Positions 16,899 through 24,897 of a DNA stretch of 64,000 nt are shown piece by piece. The notes below the pieces were generated by a model that saw nothing but the letters and a program-made list of their open reading frames with translations, did not search any database and had not been told where the DNA came from. The DNA is taken from the NCBI GenBank assembly GCA_021827705.1, contig JAKAUQ010000007.1, forward strand, positions 1-64,000, written 5' to 3'. This DNA comes from Actinomycetes bacterium. Lineage in GTDB: Bacteria; Actinomycetota; Acidimicrobiia; Acidimicrobiales; RAAP-2. Both the position numbers and the translations under genes were made by a program. Position 1 is the first letter of the stretch. Every line of letters begins with the position of its first letter.

Positions 16899-17684
16899 TC
16901 ACTCCCCTGCCGGGCGGGCGTATTGGGCTGGGCGCTTCTCCAGGAACGCGGTGATGGCCTCCTGGGACTCTGGGATCAGCGCGGCGGCGGCCATCACCCC
17001 CGAGGCCAGGGCGTAGGCCTTCTCCAGATCGAGGTCGATCTGATCGTAGAAGGCGCGCTTGCCGATCGCCTTGGACTCCAGCGACCCTCGCGTCGCCCGC
17101 CCGAGCAGGTCGTCGGTGGCCTCGTCGAGATCCGCCTCGGGCACGACACGGTTGACCAACCCCCACTCGCGGGCCGTGGCCGCGTCGATGGGGTCGCCGG
17201 TCATACCCATCTCCAGGGCCCGGCGCCGACCGATCAGCCGCCCGACAGCGACCAGCGGGGTCGTGCAGAACAGTCCACCCTTGCCTCCCGGCGTGGCGAA
17301 GCTAGCCCCCTCGGCTGCGACCGCCAGATCGGTCGTCGCCGCGAGTTGACATCCCGCGCCCGTGGCCAGCCCGTGCACGCGCGCCACCGTGGGCTGGGGC
17401 AGCGAGCGCAGGCGTGTCATCATCGTCTCGCAGATCCCGAAGAGCCGAAGCGACTCGGCCAGCGTGGCCCCGTGCATCTCGGAGAAGTCGTGCCCGGCCG
17501 AGAAGATGCGTCCCCGCGCGGCCACGACGACGCCGATCGCCGTACTCGCCGCGACCTCCTCCAAGACGGCCGTCATCTCCTGCATCAGCGCCGCCGTCAG
17601 GACGTTCAGCTTGTCGGGATGGTTCAGCCAGATGGTGGTGAACGCACCGCGCCGCTCGATCTCGATCAATCTGCCTGCACCCAT
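16899..17684 (-). CDS. Enoyl-CoA hydratase/isomerase family protein (ECHDC3-like)
   Basis: A 261-residue crotonase-fold protein. The oxyanion-hole region (GLATGAGCQLAATTDLAVA) and the FATPGGKGGLFCTT segment are recognisable. However, the position of the first catalytic Glu is Gln (GCQLA), and the second Glu is replaced in the GGKGG stretch. Classical hydratase chemistry is therefore doubtful, and this is the pattern of the ECHDC3 subgroup. The start ATG at 17684 has a gggagg ribosome site 6 nt upstream. An earlier in-frame start at 17699 lacks one. A TAGGGT -10 lies at 17703-17708. Confidence 0.82.
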   Translation of the reverse strand: MGAGRLIEIERRGAFTTIWLNHPDKLNVLTAALMQEMTAVLEEVAASTAIGVVVAARGRIFSAGHDFSEMHGATLAESLRLFGICETMMTRLRSLPQPTVARVHGLATGAGCQLAATTDLAVAAEGASFATPGGKGGLFCTTPLVAVGRLIGRRRALEMGMTGDPIDAATAREWGLVNRVVPEADLDEATDDLLGRATRGSLESKAIGKRAFYDQIDLDLEKAYALASGVMAAAALIPESQEAITAFLEKRPAQYARPAGE

Positions 17685-17725
17685 GGCCACCTCCCGCACT
17701 AAACCCTAGCCACGGCGTTCGAAGG

Positions 17726-18850
17726 TCACGGAGTCGCAGTCGTGGTGGACGTCGTGGTCGCTACGGTCGTCGTGGTGGTGGACGTCGTGGTCGCTACGGT
17801 CGTCGTGGTGGTGGACGTCGTCGTGGTCGTCGTGGTCGGCGGTGGCACGATCGGCGACCACGGCGGGACGGTGAGCACATCGCGACTCGGACCGACCCAC
17901 GTGAAGCCGCTGGCGGCGAGTGTGCGAACCGACGCCCACGCCGAGCGCGCCAGCGCCAGCGCGCTGGCCCCGGCTTCTACCAGGGGATCGGCTCCCTGCT
18001 GGCCCAGCACGACGCTGTAGATCGTCAGCACCCGTCCCCGTGCCTCAAAGGTGACGGCCATGACGTCGCAGCCGCCGGCGGCGGGCGTGTAGCCCGACTT
18101 GACCCCGACCACACCGCCCTGTCCGACGTCGGGCGTGAAGGACCCCTGCCAACCCGCGACCGGCAGGTGGATCGCGGGCAGGCGCACGATCGAGCGCACC
18201 ACGGGCTCCGCCGCGAGGAGGTCGACGGCCAGGGTCGCCTGGTCGAAGGCTGTGGAGCGGTCGCGCGCGTCGATCCCGGTCGGCTCGTCGTAGTGGGTGT
18301 GCGTGAGACCGAGGATCGCGGCATCGCGATTCATGATGCGCACGAACGTCGCCTGGCTCCATCCGGTCAGGGCCACGAGCAGGTGGGCGTAGTCGGCCGC
18401 CGAGTGCACCAGGAGCCCACGCAAGATGATGTTCTCGCACAGACGGAGCCCCGCGGTGATCTTCACCGTCGACTGCCCGGTCGCCACCTGCTCGCGGTAC
18501 TGCGCGACCTCGGCCGGGGTCACGACCAGGCACGGGCCGAGCTGGCCCCCGCGCAGCGGCCTGCGGTGCAGGGCTACCCAGACGGTCATCAGCTTGGTGA
18601 TGCTGGCAATGGGCACTTCGGGCTGGGCCGCTGAGGCGACCGCCACCGACAGGCCCGGAATCGCGACGGCCCCGCTCCCCTGGCCCGGCCACGCCAGCGG
18701 CGGTGTCGCCACGCGCGCCGCCGTGACCACGGTCGTCGTGGTGGTGTTGCTGGCCGAGCTGCCCAGTGTCGGCGACCCGAGCACGGTCAGCGTCAGTGCG
18801 CCAAGGGCCAGCGTCGAGCCGATCCACCGCCCCCGTCGTGCTCGCTGCAT
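17726..18850 (-). CDS. D-alanyl-D-alanine carboxypeptidase family protein (peptidase S11)
   Basis: A 374-residue exported penicillin-binding-type enzyme with a signal/anchor at about 9-30, a serine-peptidase domain, and a Thr-rich tail. The SxxK motif is Ser83-Ile-Thr-Lys86 and the KTG box is Lys250-Ser-Gly252. The expected SxN motif reads Ser150-Ala-Ala152, so the Asn is missing and activity may be altered or lost. The tail (about 335-374) is built of 11-residue Thr/Val/Ala repeats. Likely role: trimming stem-peptide D-Ala or binding peptidoglycan. It is divergent from the L,D-transpeptidase with 77 bp between starts. Confidence 0.85.
   Translation of the reverse strand: MQRARRGRWIGSTLALGALTLTVLGSPTLGSSASNTTTTTVVTAARVATPPLAWPGQGSGAVAIPGLSVAVASAAQPEVPIASITKLMTVWVALHRRPLRGGQLGPCLVVTPAEVAQYREQVATGQSTVKITAGLRLCENIILRGLLVHSAADYAHLLVALTGWSQATFVRIMNRDAAILGLTHTHYDEPTGIDARDRSTAFDQATLAVDLLAAEPVVRSIVRLPAIHLPVAGWQGSFTPDVGQGGVVGVKSGYTPAAGGCDVMAVTFEARGRVLTIYSVVLGQQGADPLVEAGASALALARSAWASVRTLAASGFTWVGPSRDVLTVPPWSPIVPPPTTTTTTTSTTTTTVATTTSTTTTTVATTTSTTTATP
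17745..17826. repeat. 33-bp tandem repeat coding for the Thr-rich tail
   Basis: Two full copies starting at 17745 and 17778 and a partial third from 17811. The period is exactly 33 bp, so the frame is kept. Read on the minus strand it encodes repeats of TTTTTVATTTS. Copy number could change without frameshift. Confidence 0.85.
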
Positions 18851-18856
18851 CGAGCC

Positions 18857-18862
18857 ACTGTA
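18857..18862 (-). promoter_or_regulatory. -10 element of the carboxypeptidase gene
   Basis: TACAGT on the minus strand, 6 nt, ATG at 18850. Leaderless by spacing. Confidence 0.5.
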
Positions 18863-18914
18863 GCCAGGCCGCCCCAACGCTCTCAGGCGACGCAGCATGC
18901 GCCGTGCCCCCCGG

Positions 18915-18920
18915 TAGGCT
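18915..18920 (+). promoter_or_regulatory. -10 element of the L,D-transpeptidase gene
   Basis: TAGGCT, 7 nt, GTG at 18928. Lies 53 bp from the opposing carboxypeptidase -10. Confidence 0.5.
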
Positions 18921-18927
18921 GCATGCC

Positions 18928-19854
18928 GTGCGCAAGAGCACCCGACTCGCGACAATCTCCCTGGTGGCGGCCTTGGCCTGGCCAGCCCTGCATGCGGGGG
19001 CGAGTTCCCACACCGCGCCACGCCCGACCACAGTCACCATTTATCGTCCCGCAACGTACTCCGTCGTGCTCGCCGACCAGCTTCTCGCCCAGCTCGGCTA
19101 CCTCCCCGTCCGCTTCGCCGCACGACCCGCGCCACCTCCGGTCCACCCGCCCACCACGACGACGACCACGAGCACCTCGACCACGACGACGACTACCGTC
19201 CCCACGAACACCACAACGTCGCTCACACCGGCGCACCACGCGACGTCGACACGGCGCGTTCTCGTGCGCCAGTTGCATCCGGTGCCGGGTCGCTACCTCT
19301 GGCGCTTCCCCGACCTGCCGAGTGCCTTTCGCTCCCAGTGGCGCGTGGGCACGTTCAACGTGATCCTCGAGAGTGCCCTGATGCGCTTCCAGAGTGATCA
19401 CGGGCTGGCGACCACGGGGGCCATGAACACGACGACCTGGCAGGCCCTCCAGCACGCGCGACTGTCCCACGCCGTGAACCGCCAGCCCTACGACATGGTC
19501 TACGTCTCCGAGAGCCTTCCCGAGACCCTGCACCTGTACGTGAACGGGCACCTGGTGTTCACCACCTTGGTCAACACCGGCATCAGCGTCTCCCCGACCG
19601 AGCTGGGAACCCACCCGGTCTACCTGCGCTACCTGACCCAGACCATGGCGGGCACCAATCCGAACGGCACCCACTACTCGGACCCGGGTATCCCCTGGGT
19701 GTCGTACTTCTACGGCGGTGACGCCCTCCACGGATTCCTGCGCGCCTCCTACGGCTGGCCCCAGAGCCTGGGCTGCGTCGAGATGCCCTTCGCGCAGGCC
19801 CACGTGCTGTGGCCTTACACCCCGATCGGCACCCCGGTCACCGTCGTCAGCTGA
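18928..19854 (+). CDS. L,D-transpeptidase (YkuD) with peptidoglycan-binding domain
   Basis: A 308-residue secreted wall enzyme. The order is signal peptide (1-26), a short YLPVRF peptidoglycan-binding-like segment (about 40-63), a Thr-rich linker (76-100), a peptidoglycan-binding domain (about 118-178, ending LMRFQSDHGLATTGAMNTTTWQAL), and a YkuD catalytic domain (about 188-308). The nucleophile is Cys283, with His268 upstream. The usual SHGC(V/I)R motif reads SLGCVE, a variant found in some actinobacterial members. It would form 3-3 cross-links. The start GTG at 18928 follows TAGGCT by 7 nt. Confidence 0.9.
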   Translation: MRKSTRLATISLVAALAWPALHAGASSHTAPRPTTVTIYRPATYSVVLADQLLAQLGYLPVRFAARPAPPPVHPPTTTTTTSTSTTTTTTVPTNTTTSLTPAHHATSTRRVLVRQLHPVPGRYLWRFPDLPSAFRSQWRVGTFNVILESALMRFQSDHGLATTGAMNTTTWQALQHARLSHAVNRQPYDMVYVSESLPETLHLYVNGHLVFTTLVNTGISVSPTELGTHPVYLRYLTQTMAGTNPNGTHYSDPGIPWVSYFYGGDALHGFLRASYGWPQSLGCVEMPFAQAHVLWPYTPIGTPVTVVS

Positions 19855-19912
19855 GCGGTGCCGACGCGCCGGTCGCGCTGTTTGTCGCGGTCCCTCACCG
19901 TCGTGCGGGGTC

Positions 19913-19918
19913 TACTCT
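19913..19918 (+). promoter_or_regulatory. -10 element of the GalT-like gene
   Basis: TACTCT, 7 nt, GTG at 19926. Leaderless by spacing. Confidence 0.5.
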
Positions 19919-19925
19919 CGGTCCT

Positions 19926-20834
19926 GTGGTCCCGACCGCCTCGCCGGATCCCTTGCCTGAGCCATCCCCATCACCGGCGCTGCGCCGCGACCCCCTGACG
20001 GGCTGCTGGTCGTACCATCCGGACCTCACGCACAAGCCCTTCACCCTGGCACGGCGCCATCTGCCCGAGCCAGGTGGTCCGTGCGCCTTCTGCACGCTCG
20101 CGGCCGAGCCTGTCGAGGCGAACGGCAGCATCCGCAACGGCGAGCAGATCAGCCCTCTGGCTGCCAACGGAGAGCACGCCTTCGCGCTGGAGAATCGCTG
20201 GCGCCCCTTCGAACCGACCAGCGGCGCCCAGTTGGTCATTGCCCGCCGCCACGTCACGGCGCTCGAGGACCTCACCGTGCCCGAGCTCGCCGAGTTCCTC
20301 ACGTTCCTGGTGCGCCTGGGCGCCCGCCAGGGCCGCCGCTTCCCACGCACCCTGTGCTTCGTCAACATCGGACTCGAGGTCAACGGCACGCAGCCCCATC
20401 TGCACGGTCAGGTCGTCTCCACCGACCTCGCTGTGGACGCCCCCTGGACCGCGACGTTCACTCTAGAGTCCCTTGACCAAGACGTGCTGCAGGCGCGCGA
20501 GGCGGGCCTCGTCGTCGAGGAGGCCGCTGCCCTCACGTACTGCCCGTGGGCTCCCACGGCCTCGGGCGAGGTCCGCATCCTCGCCCCCGAGATCCCCACG
20601 CTGGCGCGAGCGCTGCACGGCACGCTGTGGCGCCTCCGGGCCGTGCTCGGCGAGTTCCCCTACAACCTCCTGGTGCGCGATGCGCCGTCCCTGCTCGCGC
20701 AGGTCGTGCCTCGCCTCAGCGCCGTCGGGGTTCTACCGGACTACTTCGGCCTCACCGTGGTGACCCTGCCGCCCGACCACATCGCTCGAGACCTGCGCCT
20801 CGCACACGACTCCCCGCCTGACCCCACCCGGTAG
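19926..20834 (+). CDS. Galactose-1-phosphate uridylyltransferase-like (HIT superfamily) protein
   Basis: A 302-residue nucleotidyltransferase of the GalT branch of the HIT fold. It has the N-terminal zinc pair CAFC (about 56-59), an ENRWRPFEP strand, and the active-site HLHGQ (HxHxQ, about 160-164), where GalT proper has HPHxQ. The substitution and short length make true GalT activity uncertain. A related sugar- or nucleotide-phosphate transferase is equally possible. No galK, galE or other Leloir gene is nearby. It converges on the DUF1810 gene. Confidence 0.78.
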   Translation: MVPTASPDPLPEPSPSPALRRDPLTGCWSYHPDLTHKPFTLARRHLPEPGGPCAFCTLAAEPVEANGSIRNGEQISPLAANGEHAFALENRWRPFEPTSGAQLVIARRHVTALEDLTVPELAEFLTFLVRLGARQGRRFPRTLCFVNIGLEVNGTQPHLHGQVVSTDLAVDAPWTATFTLESLDQDVLQAREAGLVVEEAAALTYCPWAPTASGEVRILAPEIPTLARALHGTLWRLRAVLGEFPYNLLVRDAPSLLAQVVPRLSAVGVLPDYFGLTVVTLPPDHIARDLRLAHDSPPDPTR

Positions 20835-20844
20835 GAGCCCGGGT
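20826..20844. terminator. Short inverted repeat between convergent genes
   Basis: ACCCGG and CCGGGT flank a 7-nt loop and overlap the GalT-like stop codon. A 6-bp stem without a T tract makes a weak bidirectional terminator candidate. Confidence 0.3.
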
Positions 20845-20866
20845 CACTCCCGGCGCCGACCAAGGT

Positions 20867-21289
20867 CTAGGACGCCGTGATCCTCGCCACGGTGACCGGG
20901 TCACGCGCACCGTGGAACAAGCTCTCGAGCGCTCGCCCGAAGATCTCGTCATCGGGATCGACCAGCTCGAAGAGCGTCAGGCACGACCGCACCTTGACCG
21001 CGTCGGCGCCCACGACGACCTCGACGCCCTTTCCCGCGTGCGCGAGGAGTGCGGCGACCGCCTGGTGCAGCCGCGGCCCCAAGACCTCGTGGTGCAGATA
21101 GGCCCGCGCCTCCGCGGCGTCGGCGATGCCGTAGGTCCACGACGTGGTGCTCCGACCCAGTCCCCGCAGTTGGGGAAAGACCCACCAGATCCAGTGCGTC
21201 CGCTTTCGTCCGTCCCGCAACTCGCGCAGTGCCTCGTCGAAACTGCCGTTGGCCTCCTGGGCCTGCGTGAAGCGTTCCAGGTCGCTCAT
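20867..21289 (-). CDS. DUF1810 family protein
   Basis: A 140-residue protein whose whole length matches the DUF1810 pattern: an N-terminal LERFTQAQ, the THWIWWVFPQLRGLG block, SWTYGIAD, and the C-terminal KVRSCLTLFELV plus FGRALESLFHGARDPVT. The function of the family is unknown. It is soluble and has no signal sequence. The ATG at 21289 is the first start that gives the family N-terminus. A weak hexamer CACCAT lies 6 nt upstream. Confidence 0.85.
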   Translation of the reverse strand: MSDLERFTQAQEANGSFDEALRELRDGRKRTHWIWWVFPQLRGLGRSTTSWTYGIADAAEARAYLHHEVLGPRLHQAVAALLAHAGKGVEVVVGADAVKVRSCLTLFELVDPDDEIFGRALESLFHGARDPVTVARITAS

Positions 21290-21629
21290 GACCCCATGGT
21301 GGCACGACGCGCCCCCGGCCACGCCCGTGCCCGACGATCCTTTCGGGCCGGCGCGAGACCGCGCTGCTTGCACTGCACGTCGCTCGCCCGCCTGTCCCCT
21401 CTGCGCTTCCCGCGACCGCCGCCTTGCGCCATGCGCGCGATCGGGCCGGCAACAGCTCGGAGGCTTGCGAAGCGTCGAATCCCGGCACCACGGGAACCCC
21501 GCCAGGGCGCCCACGTCTCTGGAAACCCCCGCCCGGTGCTGGAGAGTGATCGGCCCTCACTACCGACGTCGCCTGACCAGTCGCCGGAATGCTCACCCGC
21601 CCAGTACTCGATGAGGCTCTGGTCGATGG
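21290..21629. other. Stretch with no gene recognised (340 bp)
   Basis: Between the DUF1810 start and tRNA-Val. Open frames here are compositionally like the non-coding frames of neighbouring genes, and no motif, start signal or RNA fold stands out. It must contain the promoters for the DUF1810 gene and possibly sequence 3' of the tRNA. Confidence 0.6.
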
Positions 21630-21703
21630 TGGGCCGTACAGGACTTGAACCTGTGACCCCTTGCGTGTCATGCAAGTGCGCTACCAGACTGCGCCAACGG
21701 CCC
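21630..21703 (-). tRNA. tRNA-Val (anticodon GAC)
   Basis: The minus-strand cloverleaf has acceptor GGGCCGT/ACGGCCC with discriminator A, D stem GCGC/GCGC, anticodon stem CTTGC/GCAAG with loop ATGACAC, and T arm ACAGG/CCTGT with loop TTCAAGT. Anticodon GAC reads GUC. CCA is not encoded. Confidence 0.95.
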
Positions 21704-21716
21704 GTGGACGGCCAGC

Positions 21717-22361
21717 CTACCATCCGCCTGCTGAAGACGACGGCCCGTTCAGCGGCAGCTCGACCTGGCCCGCGTTGTTGGCCACCACCTGGGCGATCAG
21801 GACCTCGACGGCCGCGCGCGCGTCGCCGACGGCGTCGTGACCGCCGGGACGCACGCCGTAGTGTTGGCACAGCGACGTGAGGGAGCGCCGGTACCGCGCG
21901 GGCTCGCCCCGCCGCACGACCAGCTCGTGGTCGATGACGTCGATCGTGCGCAGGGTGCGCGGATCGAAGTCCTCTTCCGCCTCGAGCGCATCGCGCACCG
22001 TCCAGCGCAGCATGGCGAGATCGAATCCGGTCAGGTTGGCTCCCACGACGAACGCGCCCTGCTCGTGGTACCCGCGCAGCCGGTCGAGGGCGCGCCGGGC
22101 GCCCTCGGCGACGGTGAGGACGTCGGCCACCGCGCGGCGGGCCTCCAGGGCTGCGACGTCGAGACCGTGCACGCGGCGCGCGCCCTCGGCGATCGGTCGA
22201 TCTGGCACGACGAAGAACTCCTCGGTGGCCACGGGACGTGTGTAGCGGTAGACGGCGAAGCCGTAGGCGATGGCCCGCTCGTGGCGCACGCCCAGTCCAG
22301 TCGTCTCGGTGTCGAATCCGACGAGCAGCTCGGGCAGCCGGGTGATGGCATTCAGCGCCAC
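21717..22361 (-). CDS. DEDDh 3'-5' exonuclease (DnaQ-like)
   Basis: A 214-residue exonuclease domain protein. The acidic triad and general base are present: Asp and Glu in GFDTETTG (about 15-22), Asp in LTGFDLAML (about 110), and His-x4-Asp in HDAVGDA (about 176-182). It lacks polymerase or BRCT modules, so it is the stand-alone type found in many actinobacteria, probably acting in DNA repair, replication proofreading or RNA trimming. A GTG start fits the family length. A TAGCGT hexamer at 22391-22396 gives a 20-odd nt leader with a GGAG site. Confidence 0.87.
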   Translation of the reverse strand: MALNAITRLPELLVGFDTETTGLGVRHERAIAYGFAVYRYTRPVATEEFFVVPDRPIAEGARRVHGLDVAALEARRAVADVLTVAEGARRALDRLRGYHEQGAFVVGANLTGFDLAMLRWTVRDALEAEEDFDPRTLRTIDVIDHELVVRRGEPARYRRSLTSLCQHYGVRPGGHDAVGDARAAVEVLIAQVVANNAGQVELPLNGPSSSAGGW

Positions 22362-22437
22362 GCGAGCCCGTCTCCGCCAGTCACGCGCCCACGCTACTCA
22401 GGCCCCGTCGCATCAGGTCGGTCCCCCCCGGGCGGGT

Positions 22438-23259
22438 CTAGGGCTCGGCCAGCTCGTCGGCCAGTTCGGCCACCGAGGCCACCACCCGCGAGGGGCGGTA
22501 CGGGAAGCGGTCCGCCGCCCCGGCATCCGAGACGCCCGAGAGCACCAGCACGGTGTGCAGTCCCGCCTCGAGGCCGGCCACGACGTCGGTGTCCATGCGG
22601 TCACCGACCATGGCCGTCATCTCGGAGTGCGCCTGCAGCTCGCGCAGCGCCGACCGGATCATCAGGGGGTTCGGCTTGCCTATGAAGTACGGGCTGCGTC
22701 CGGTCGCCTTGGAGATGAGCGCAGCGATCGCGCCCGTGGCGGGCAGGGGGCCTTCGACACTGGGCCCCGTGGCGTCGGGGTTGGTCGCGATGAAGCGGGC
22801 ACCACCGGCGACCAGCCGGACCGCGCGAGTCAGCCGCTCGAAGTTGTAGCTGCGCGTCTCGCCCACCACCACGTAGTCCGGGTCGCGATCGCTGAGGATG
22901 TAGCCGATCTCGTGGAGAGCGGTCGTCAGGCCCACCTCGCCGATGACGAAGGCCGAGCCGCTCGGACGCTGGCCGTGCAGGAACGACGCGGTCGCCAAGG
23001 CGGAGGTCCAGATCCGCCCCTCGGGGACCTCGAGACCGTTCCAGCGCAGCCGAGCCGACAGGTCCCGACGCGTGTAGATCGAGTTGTTCGTCAGGACCAG
23101 GAACGGCGTCCCGCGCTCGGTCAGCGCCCGCAAGAAGCGATCCGCCCCCTCGATGGGATGCTCCTCGCGCACCAGCACGCCGTCCATGTCGAGGAGCCAC
23201 GACGCGACCTGGCGGGCGTGGGTGACGGGATCGCGGGCCGCATCGGGGGTCGGGCTCAC
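22438..23259 (-). CDS. HAD-superfamily class IIA phosphatase (NagD-like)
   Basis: A 273-residue hydrolase with the four HAD motifs: DMDGVL (nucleophile and acid Asp, about 24-29), TNNS (about 58), the Lys of GKPNPLM (about 195), and GDRMDTD (about 217). The class IIA cap between motifs II and III groups it with NagD and 4-nitrophenylphosphatases, which dephosphorylate sugar phosphates or nucleoside monophosphates. The start is GTG at 23259, with TAGGGT and 6 nt before it. It is separate from the ABC exporter genes that follow by its own promoter. Confidence 0.87.
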   Translation of the reverse strand: MSPTPDAARDPVTHARQVASWLLDMDGVLVREEHPIEGADRFLRALTERGTPFLVLTNNSIYTRRDLSARLRWNGLEVPEGRIWTSALATASFLHGQRPSGSAFVIGEVGLTTALHEIGYILSDRDPDYVVVGETRSYNFERLTRAVRLVAGGARFIATNPDATGPSVEGPLPATGAIAALISKATGRSPYFIGKPNPLMIRSALRELQAHSEMTAMVGDRMDTDVVAGLEAGLHTVLVLSGVSDAGAADRFPYRPSRVVASVAELADELAEP

Positions 23260-23265
23260 GTGCCG

Positions 23266-23271
23266 ACCCTA
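23266..23271 (-). promoter_or_regulatory. -10 element of the HAD phosphatase gene
   Basis: TAGGGT on the minus strand, 6 nt, GTG at 23259. Leaderless by spacing. Confidence 0.5.
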
Positions 23272-23302
23272 CCTGCAGCGACGGGTCCTCGCCGCCCAGC
23301 GC

Positions 23303-24091
23303 TCACGGCGTCAGGATCCGCGCGAAGCGCCGTGCCGCCACGCTCAGCCCGACGAGACCGAAGACGATCAGGTAACCCGCACGTAGCACCATCACACCCG
23401 AGAACTGCCCCAGCGACAGGCCGCGCAGGAGGGCCGCCGACTGGTACAGCGGCGAGATCTGGACCAGCGCGCCCAACCACCGCGGGTACAGGGTGATGGG
23501 AAAGAACGTGGCCGAGAACAGGAAGATCGGCAGCTGAACCAGCGTGAGCATGTCGAAGTCCTGCCACGAGCGCACGAACGTGCAGCTGGCCAGGCCGACG
23601 CCGGCAAACGCCACGCCCGTCAGGAGTGCCGCCGGCCAGCACAGCAGGACCCACCAGCTCGGCGCGTCCCCGAGCAGGATCATGCACACGATGAACGACC
23701 CCGAGTAGACCGCCGCCCGACCCGTGGCCCAGCCGATCTCGCCCAGCGCCACGTCGTTCACGTCGAGCGGCGTGGCCAGGATCGACTCGTAGGAGTGAGT
23801 GATCTTGAGGCGGAAGAACACGTTCATGATGGTGTCGATGACCGCGCCGTTCATCATCGAGGTCGCCAGCATCCCTGGCGCCACGAAGGCGGCGTAGCTC
23901 ACCACGCGACCTCCGACGGTCAGGTTGCCCACGAGCTTGTTCAGTCCGATACCGATGGACAGCAGGTAGAAGAGGGGCTCGAAGAATCCCGAGATCAGCA
24001 TGAGCCACTGGTTGCGGTAGACCTCGAAGTTGCGTTCGACGATGTGTCGCGCGCGGCGCGAACCGATCACGGGAACCAGGCGCGTCAGCAT
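23303..24091 (-). CDS. ABC-2 type transporter permease (second)
   Basis: A 262-residue permease with six hydrophobic segments and the ABC-2 hallmark region (FLFSATFFPITLYP before the last helices). It resembles NodJ/DrrB-type drug, lipid or glycan exporters. The ATG overlaps the stop of the first permease (TAATG). With the two upstream genes it forms a complete exporter of one ATPase and two permeases. The substrate is unknown. Confidence 0.88.
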   Translation of the reverse strand: MLTRLVPVIGSRRARHIVERNFEVYRNQWLMLISGFFEPLFYLLSIGIGLNKLVGNLTVGGRVVSYAAFVAPGMLATSMMNGAVIDTIMNVFFRLKITHSYESILATPLDVNDVALGEIGWATGRAAVYSGSFIVCMILLGDAPSWWVLLCWPAALLTGVAFAGVGLASCTFVRSWQDFDMLTLVQLPIFLFSATFFPITLYPRWLGALVQISPLYQSAALLRGLSLGQFSGVMVLRAGYLIVFGLVGLSVAARRFARILTP

Positions 24092-24897
24092 TAGTCCACC
24101 AGCCGTCGGCGCATCGCGCGCCGTCCCAGCACGACCCCGACGACGGTCATCGCGGCCAGCACGGCCACGTGCGCGCCGATCGCCCCGAGCTGCGCGTGGC
24201 CCGAGGCCGCAGCGCGCGCCAGAGCCACGCCGTGGTAGAGCGGAGCGATCTGGACCAGGGGTCGCAGCGCGGCCGGGTAGGCGCTGACCGGGTAGAACGT
24301 CGCCGAGAAGAGGAACATCGGCACCGTGGCGAAGCGATAGTAGGTGACGAAGGGGCCGTCGGACTGGGCCCGCGCGGCCCACGTGATGAGGGGAGCGGCA
24401 AAAGCCACCGTCACCAGGCCGCCCACCAGGGGCAGGGTGAGGGCCCACCACGAGTGCAGGGCTCCGAAGATCCCGATCACCGCGGTGTAGATGACCGACG
24501 TGGCCAGCCCCCGCGTGAGGACCCAGCTGAGCTTGCCAACGAAGACGTCCTCGGGCTCCAGGGGGGTGGCCGCGGCGGCGTGGTACGTGCGCACCCACTT
24601 GATGGCCCCCAGGACCGGCCACAGCGACTCGTCGCTGCCCAACTGCATGGCGGTCGTCGCCAGCAGGCTCGGCGCGAGAAAGTCCAGGTAGCTCTCACCC
24701 CCCACCGTCCCCACGTGGTGAGCGACCAGGTGTCCGACCCCGACGCCCATAGCCACCAGGAACAGGAACGGGAACAGGACAGCACCAGCCACCGAGCCAC
24801 GCCAGGTCTGGGCGTAGACGACGGCGTGGTACCACCAACTGCGCTGCCAGCGGCTCCAGCCGCCCAGGGGCGCGACGTGGGCGGGTGGTCCGCTCAT
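24091..24897 (-). CDS. ABC-2 type transporter permease (first)
   Basis: A 268-residue permease paralogous to the next one. Both carry the FLFSATFYPVSAYP motif and a long N-terminal cytoplasmic stretch before the first helix (about 38). Together they likely form a heterodimeric pore. The start ATG overlaps the ATPase stop by 4 nt (ATGA). The NodJ-like arrangement suggests export rather than import. Confidence 0.88.
   Translation of the reverse strand: MSGPPAHVAPLGGWSRWQRSWWYHAVVYAQTWRGSVAGAVLFPFLFLVAMGVGVGHLVAHHVGTVGGESYLDFLAPSLLATTAMQLGSDESLWPVLGAIKWVRTYHAAAATPLEPEDVFVGKLSWVLTRGLATSVIYTAVIGIFGALHSWWALTLPLVGGLVTVAFAAPLITWAARAQSDGPFVTYYRFATVPMFLFSATFYPVSAYPAALRPLVQIAPLYHGVALARAAASGHAQLGAIGAHVAVLAAMTVVGVVLGRRAMRRRLVD

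Noticed and set aside
17745-17826. Regular 33-bp repeats suggesting a CRISPR array
   Set aside because: The copies are contiguous with no spacers and encode an in-frame Thr-rich tail. No cas genes are present.
21290-21629. Several open frames between the DUF1810 gene and tRNA-Val
   Set aside because: No start signal, domain or codon pattern distinguishes them from shadow frames. One runs into the tRNA.
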